A stretch of DNA of 64,000 nucleotides, from assembly GCF_019175385.1 (NCBI RefSeq), contig NC_083346.1, positions 58,929,821 to 58,993,820 of the forward strand, read 5' to 3'. The stretch's first letter is position 1. Every line of letters starts with the position of its first letter. The stretch comes from Lycium barbarum. Lineage: Eukaryota > Streptophyta > Magnoliopsida > Solanales > Solanaceae. The notes under the pieces were generated by a model, which had not been told where the DNA came from, searched no databases, and saw only the letters and a list, made by a program, of their open reading frames with translations. The translations under genes and the position numbers were made by a program. This document shows positions 59,401-64,000 of the stretch, in pieces.

Positions 59401-60616
59401 GTGGGCTGAGCCTCGAGGGGCAATCTCGCATCAAGTGCCCAGTCTGTCCACAAACATAGCCAGCATCTGTGCCCTGGCAACATAGCCCCGAGTGTAATTT
59501 CCTACACTGGCTACATCGTGGAACTGGTAGTCTCCTCTGACTATAATCACCCCCAAACTGAGAACTCGAAGCTCTCGAACTATGACCCTGTCTTGAAGGA
59601 AAGGAGCGATCAAATATCTTATCTGCAAATCATGGAGGTGCACTAGTCACTGACTGGCTTGAATGTCTGGAATAAGTCTGCCTCGATCCCCTTCTATAAT
59701 CGCTACCTGCCCCCATAGATCTGGCTCTCTTGCTTTGCCTTTTATCAATGTCACGATCACCCCTTTGCGGATGTTGTTGTCCTTCAAAATTCTGGGCATG
59801 GGCTTGTATTCTGGAAATATCTATCCCATCTTGCAACGAAGCCGTCAAACAATCCTTAAATAAATGTGGCCCTAAGCCACTCACAAACTTGTGCACTCTA
59901 TCTCCCATATCGGCCACCACAGTCGGGGCATATCTAGCCAATGAATTAAATTGAAGGCTATACTCCCAAGCACTCATATTCCCTTGTTTCAAATTTAAAA
60001 ATCTATCCGCTCTAGCTCGGCGGACCTCGGGTGGCAAATAATGGCGGATGAAGGCATCTACAAATTCTTGCCAAACGGGAGGAGGTGCATTTTCTTTTCT
60101 TGATGCTAGCCAATCATTGTACCATAATACTGCCACATCTCGGAGTCTATAAGATGCCAACTCCATAGATTTAGTTTCGAAGGCATGAATATTATTGAAC
60201 GTCCCCAACATTCCATCAATAAAACTTTGCGGGTCTTCATTCGGCTTTGACCTGAAAAACTACGGAGGATTCAAACTTATAAAATCACTGGCTCTGGTAC
60301 TAGCTGCCCTATCACTCGGACCCGCACTCTGCCGCTGTGCCTGGACGGCAACTAACTGTGTTAATAAATGAATAGCCTCGGTCACTTGTTGACTCGAAGC
60401 AACCGGTGGAGGAACTGGAGGCATAGGAGCCGGAGCTGAAGCCCCCTCTTGTTCTCCTAAATTAGGCGGAGTGGAAGAAGTATTAGATAGAGCCTCATTA
60501 TGTGACTCGCCCTCTTCTACATTCATGGGCGGCTCTCTTTCTACCCGCCTTTTCATCGTACTCTTGCCCTTTTGGGTGGCTGTAGCTTTTCCCTTTGGCG
60601 GCATTTCTGAAATCAT
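59401..60616 (-). pseudogene. gag: gag of element E
   Basis: Start at 60616 (MISEMPPKGK) or five codons on. Lys/Thr-rich start, Pro-rich stretch (PAPMPPVPPPV), a coiled region (HLLTQLVAVQAQRQ), a stop near 60257, then frame 59630-60211 in the same register with ELASYRLRDVAVLWY, WQEFVDAFIRHYLPP and MGDRVHKFVSGLGPHLFKDC. A second stop follows SAPP. The zinc knuckle at about 59425-59465 reads G-Y-V-C-G-Q-T-G-H-L-M-R-D-C: the first Cys is Gly. A small deletion after it shifts the frame into protease. gag and pol were one ORF. Confidence 0.9.
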
Positions 60617-60790
60617 AGAACACTATTAGGAAGGAGAAGATCTTATAACACAGCTCTATCGCACGATCTCTTAAGATGAAAGATGTTCATTTTTCCTAAA
60701 TGCCCTGTAGCCTCCTGTTTATTAGTGTGGCGCGCAACACACCATACACAAGACTCTACTAGACACGGCTCGTAGACACTTCCTAGGACT

Positions 60791-60807
60791 GAACTGCTCT
60801 GATACCA
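60791..60807 (-). other. Primer binding site of element E, tRNA-iMet type
   Basis: The minus strand reads TGGTATCAGAGCAGTTC, starting 4 bp inside the LTR end. TGGTATCAGAGC is the standard initiator tRNA-Met complement in gypsy and copia elements. Confidence 0.93.
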
Positions 60808-61209
60808 CTTTTGTCACGACCCGACTAGGGGTTGTGTCGGCTACCCGGGCCTAACCACCGAGCACCACTCATTCCCTTACTTAACATATTCATATTACAA
60901 GAAAGTCATTTTCTCATTTGGAAACATAATCACTTTACACACATATATATATGTATAGATAAGCCCTTTCGGCTATCAAAATAATATAAACATATACATT
61001 AGAAACATTATGAGACCATACTACCCACACCTGCGTATCTACGAGCCTCTACGAGAGTGGTAGACATAAGGACGGGACAGGACCCCGTCGTGCCCAAAAT
61101 ATACATATATACACAAAAGAATGATCAAAGGCACCACCGAAACAATGGAGTGCTCTCAAGTCAGCTAATAACTCCTACGAGTCTGGATCAAGCTCACCTC
61201 CCTGTCTAC

Positions 61210-62113
61210 CTGTGGGCATCAACACAGCGTCCAAAGAAAACGGACGTCAGTACGAACATTGTACTGAGTATATAAGGCAAGAATGAAATGAACATAATAG
61301 AAGAATCATAAGCTATAAGAGGAAGATATAACCTGCATGAGTTTCATAGGTGAATACATTTCATACATATATCGTATATTTATATAATCACAATACATCT
61401 GTCATCGTAGCGCATATATCATTGCATCATAATCCTCATCGTTAACCCGCGTCCGGGTAACCATCATATGCCGCCCACTAGCGGTGATCATGTCCGACCT
61501 TCTAGGCGCGATGGAATCATAAGCAGCCCGCCTTATCGGTGACATGTCCAGCCATTTGGGCATGGTGGAATCATAAGCAGCCCGCCTTAGCGGTGACATG
61601 TCCGGCCATTTAGGCACGGTGGAATCATATCGTCATATACCCATCGTAACTCAACATTTTCATACATGGCATAGGCATATTATAAACTTACATTATTGAT
61701 TATCTCATAGACATATCCTAACTTAGCATCATTATACATTTATCATTAAAAACATACATTAGAACCTGAAGGCAACTATGGCTATGTCGGGGTGACATAA
61801 GGTCGTGAGCCCCCGATTCCATTATGGAGCATTTATAAGTAGTCTACCTCAGCTTGAAGGAAATACTATATAAGGTGAGTGTATACAATAAAGGACATCA
61901 TTAACTATATAAGAACATCATGAGATGAACTCTAGAATCTTTAGACTTATACTCATCATCATCATTATTGGGCTCGTAATGTACCTCTTATCTCATGTAG
62001 TTATTCATGAACATAGACTCTTAGCTTCCCAGGATATAGAGGATTCATGGAGAAGAAGGAAAAGTCATGCCATCGGATTCATGCCATAGAAATAAAGGAC
62101 TAGCCTCACATAC
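61210..62113 (-). other. Candidate LTR intron in LTR E
   Basis: Donor AAAG|GTATGTGAGG with first base at 62113; the acceptor (CCCACAG) ends at 61210. Hairpins CAGTAC/GTACTG (61248-61253, 61261-61266) and CGTCC/GGACG (61228-61232, 61242-61246). Confidence 0.5.
61470..61632. repeat. 54-56 bp minisatellite, three units, in LTR E
   Basis: GCCCGCC..GCGGTGA(C/T)CATGTCC..GGTGGAATCATAAGCA units start at 61470, 61526 and 61580. Related words occur in LTR D at 34380-34495. Confidence 0.88.
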
Positions 62114-62866
62114 CTTTTTCGTTTAACTAATTTATCGCTTTCTTGCTCTCCTTCAATGTCCCCGTCGTTTACCTTCAAGAGAATTCGCATTAACATTAGC
62201 TAATCGATTATTTAAACGTGCTTACTATTTCTAAGGAAAATTGGGCAGCATTTACATTGTTTATACAACCTTTCCCATATTCTATATCAACTCCCAAACA
62301 TTCATAACAACATTCATAATATCGCAAACAACAATCGTCATTCATCTACATTAACCACATTTCACCATTTCACTCCAATTTCTCCATAATCATGGTCATA
62401 GTTCATTATTGCATTTTCTCACATATAATACTTATTCCATGTTCTAAATGTCGTTCACAACATCCTTACAATCACAACATACCAATATTCATAGTTCATC
62501 CACAACTACTACTCAACAATGACACTATTCACACATTCATGACCCATTTCCTACATCTTTCTACAATCCAAGTGTTTTTAACTTTCAACACCTTAAACAA
62601 CAAGGAATGATCATAAAACTCACCTTAGATCATGGAAGAATAATCGTTGAGTAGGAATTCTCTTCTTGCACAAAACCCTAGTCCACTTCCCTTGGGATTT
62701 CTTGGCTTAGATGAACTTTGATATGTTTTCTACACTTGATTTTGTGGATTTGGTATAGTTGATCATGGTTTTCCCTTGGTTTCTTGTGGATGAATAATGG
62801 AGAGAATTCTAGAGAATTCTTGAAGTGTGGAGGAGTGAAAATGAAATGAATTAATGAGAGAGGGTC

Positions 62867-63053
62867 CTTATATTAACACTTAAAATCTGTCCTGACCGGA
62901 ACATAGAGACCAACATACGGTCCGTACATTTTATACGGGCCGTATGTATGGTCGTATGTTTGGTCCAGTGAGGACCCTTATTCTGGGCAAGACATACGGC
63001 TGGACATACGGTCCCGTATGTTTTATAGGACTAGTATGTTTGGCCGTATAATG
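62867..63053 (-). promoter_or_regulatory. Candidate LTR promoter E: ATACGG palindromes plus TATA-like box
   Basis: ATACGG/CCGTAT words facing each other at 62914-63053; TAATATAAG on the minus strand at 62867-62875. Confidence 0.48.
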
Positions 63054-63387
63054 CCCAGTTGTCCGAAACTCGTTCTCGTCGACTCGTTTGATCTCCAATC
63101 CTTATGGAACCTTCTTGACATTTGATTAACACCTCAATAATCTAATGGACATTACCACTCTCTCCAGAACATCATTACGCCATCATTAACTCGTCGCTCA
63201 TAATTCTTACCCGACACACAACATATCCTTTGATTCCTCTGACAACCTTCTTCCCTTGCATCAAATGTCTTTGAATCTCGATTAGGATCATCAAATGCTA
63301 TTTCTTTCTTATCACAATATCATATACGTCATGCCCTTCGCTAGCCTATTCACTGTATGTCAATGGGGAATTTTCCAAGGTGTAACA

Positions 63388-63661
63388 ATAGGAAAGGAGG
63401 AGGAGGCGTTATTCCTTCAGTTGAGGTATCCTTGTCGGCATTGGCTGCCTCATTCCTAACCACATTTTCTTGGAGGGATATGACGACAGTCAGTAATGTC
63501 CCGATCACGTCTTCTTGAGACGATACCTCCTGTAGGTCTTGGGTATCTCCCTAGCGGAGAACGAGCTCATTTCCACCATTATCCGGTGTACTAGTCATAT
63601 TTTCATTTCCTTTATCTGGGAGGGATGCTAACTCATCTTTAGATCTCGTTAAGTATGCCAT
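63388..63661 (-). pseudogene. gag: Tat gag N-terminus, cut off by element E
   Basis: ATG at 63659-63661 on the minus strand starts MAYLTRSKDELASLP. One TAG falls after about 36 codons; the rest reads QDLQEVSSQEDVIGTLL and ends in a proline run at the junction with LTR E. The context continues as proline-rich gag text at 51173-50943 on the far side of E, which is the evidence that E landed in this gene. Confidence 0.7.
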
Positions 63662-64000
63662 CTTACGGTACTACACTAATCAGCCTCATTTTATAGGATA
63701 AGAATAACTCAACGGTAGACAAAGTTTGTTACTTGGAAATGAATATAAAAGCAAGATATCCCATATCTGTATTTAGGAGTGCACGTAGCACATAAAGTCA
63801 TAAATTAAAGTGTGAATATTTTTTGATCCTTTGTTCTAAAGGTTCGGATGTTTATAGGCCTTTTATGTTTGGGTGGATCTTGGGTCAATGGGCTTTATGG
63901 TTGACTTACTTTGGAAAACCCTTTTCCTATTACAAAATAAAAAAATTGCGGGGGGGGGGGGGGGGGGGGGAGGGGAATTATAGTTTATATTATATAAAGG
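63662..64000 (-). other. Tat 5' leader, with a run of 21 G
   Basis: Non-coding text upstream of the gag ATG. 63950-63970 is an uninterrupted run of 21 G. No LTR boundary or primer site is seen before the window ends. Confidence 0.55.

Larger units (their letters stand above)
51174..63387 (-). mobile_element. Element E: nearly complete chromovirus, with solo LTR G inside
   Basis: 5' LTR (63387-60812), primer site, gag, protease, RT, RNase H, [solo LTR G], integrase with chromodomain-like tail, polypurine tract, 3' LTR (truncated). It is inserted in Tat gag; atagg follows at 63388-63392, but the other end is truncated so no target duplication can be seen. The two LTRs are about 95% identical by eye. 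Confidence 0.92.
60812..63387 (-). repeat. 5' LTR of element E, complete
   Basis: 2576 bp from TGTCACGACC to GTGTAACA. It contains the palindrome block, TATA-like box, donor and acceptor-like sites and a 54-bp minisatellite listed separately. No gene. Confidence 0.93.
14081..64000 (-). mobile_element. Tat-lineage (Ogre/Retand-like) element, dismembered host of the nest
   Basis: Collinear minus-strand pieces: leader and gag start (64000-63388), gag (50942-49127), protease (49126-48308), RT (47513-46738), RT/RNase H (38210-37402), integrase tail (27950-27690), 3' UTR, polypurine tract, LTR, primer site (14081). The gaps are filled by elements E, LARD, and scrap plus D. The end of RNase H and most of integrase are missing. 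That these pieces derive from one copy is inference; the RT overlap of about 240 bp at the LARD argues that recombination was also involved. Confidence 0.65.

Noticed and set aside
1..64000. A host gene, resistance gene cluster or viral insertion (for example a pararetrovirus)
   Set aside because: Every recognisable coding block is gypsy gag-pol in the order PR-RT-RH-IN with LTRs; no movement protein, coat protein, NB-ARC, kinase or other host domain is visible.

Overview
The window is plant repeat DNA made almost entirely of nested LTR retrotransposons. I see no host gene, no rRNA gene and no tRNA gene. Gypsy-type gag-pol fragments with chromodomain-like tails, Tat/Ogre-like pol, an Athila-type tRNA-Asp primer site, 1.3 to 5 kb LTRs and abundant AT microsatellites point to a large-genome eudicot. 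The LTR style (ends in TGTCGTGACA, palindrome blocks such as ATACGG..CCGTAT) suggests a nightshade relative (Solanaceae), but that is recognition, not proof.

Layout. 1-8972: old plus-strand chromovirus A with degenerate gag and pol. 8973-9590: LTR scrap. 9591-14003: 3' half of minus-strand chromovirus B, ending in a 402-bp three-copy tandem array that fuses B integrase to a Tat primer site. 14081-64000: pieces, in the right order, of one minus-strand Tat element, opened up by later insertions. Right to left they are: leader and gag start (64000-63388), [chromovirus E, 63387-51174], rest of gag, protease and RT (51173-46738), [non-autonomous LARD-like element, 46737-38216], RT/RNase H (38210-37402), [LTR scrap plus chromovirus D, 37401-27951], integrase tail (27950-27690), 3' UTR, a 1755-bp unit in three tandem copies, and an LTR of about 5.4 kb that ends at a primer site near 14081.

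The host elements are themselves interrupted by four solo LTRs: H (16385-18920), C (28641-31239), I (41717-44788) and G (54334-57356). Three have perfect 5-bp target duplications (gttta, ttggg, gctca) and one has 4 of 5. Everything except A is on the minus strand.

All gag and pol genes are damaged. The best preserved reading frame is the integrase-chromodomain segment of E (52785-54239), which keeps a D,D-35-E triad, but it is cut off from its RNase H by solo LTR G.

The most interesting signals are shared by LTRs that otherwise look unrelated: a conserved AG|GTATGT splice-donor-like site followed about 440-1080 nt downstream by a branch-point, pyrimidine and GCAG acceptor-like block (a candidate intron inside the LTR); two adjacent hairpins at that acceptor whose stems change by paired substitutions; and an array of short palindromes just upstream of a TATA-like box, with a different palindrome in each family.
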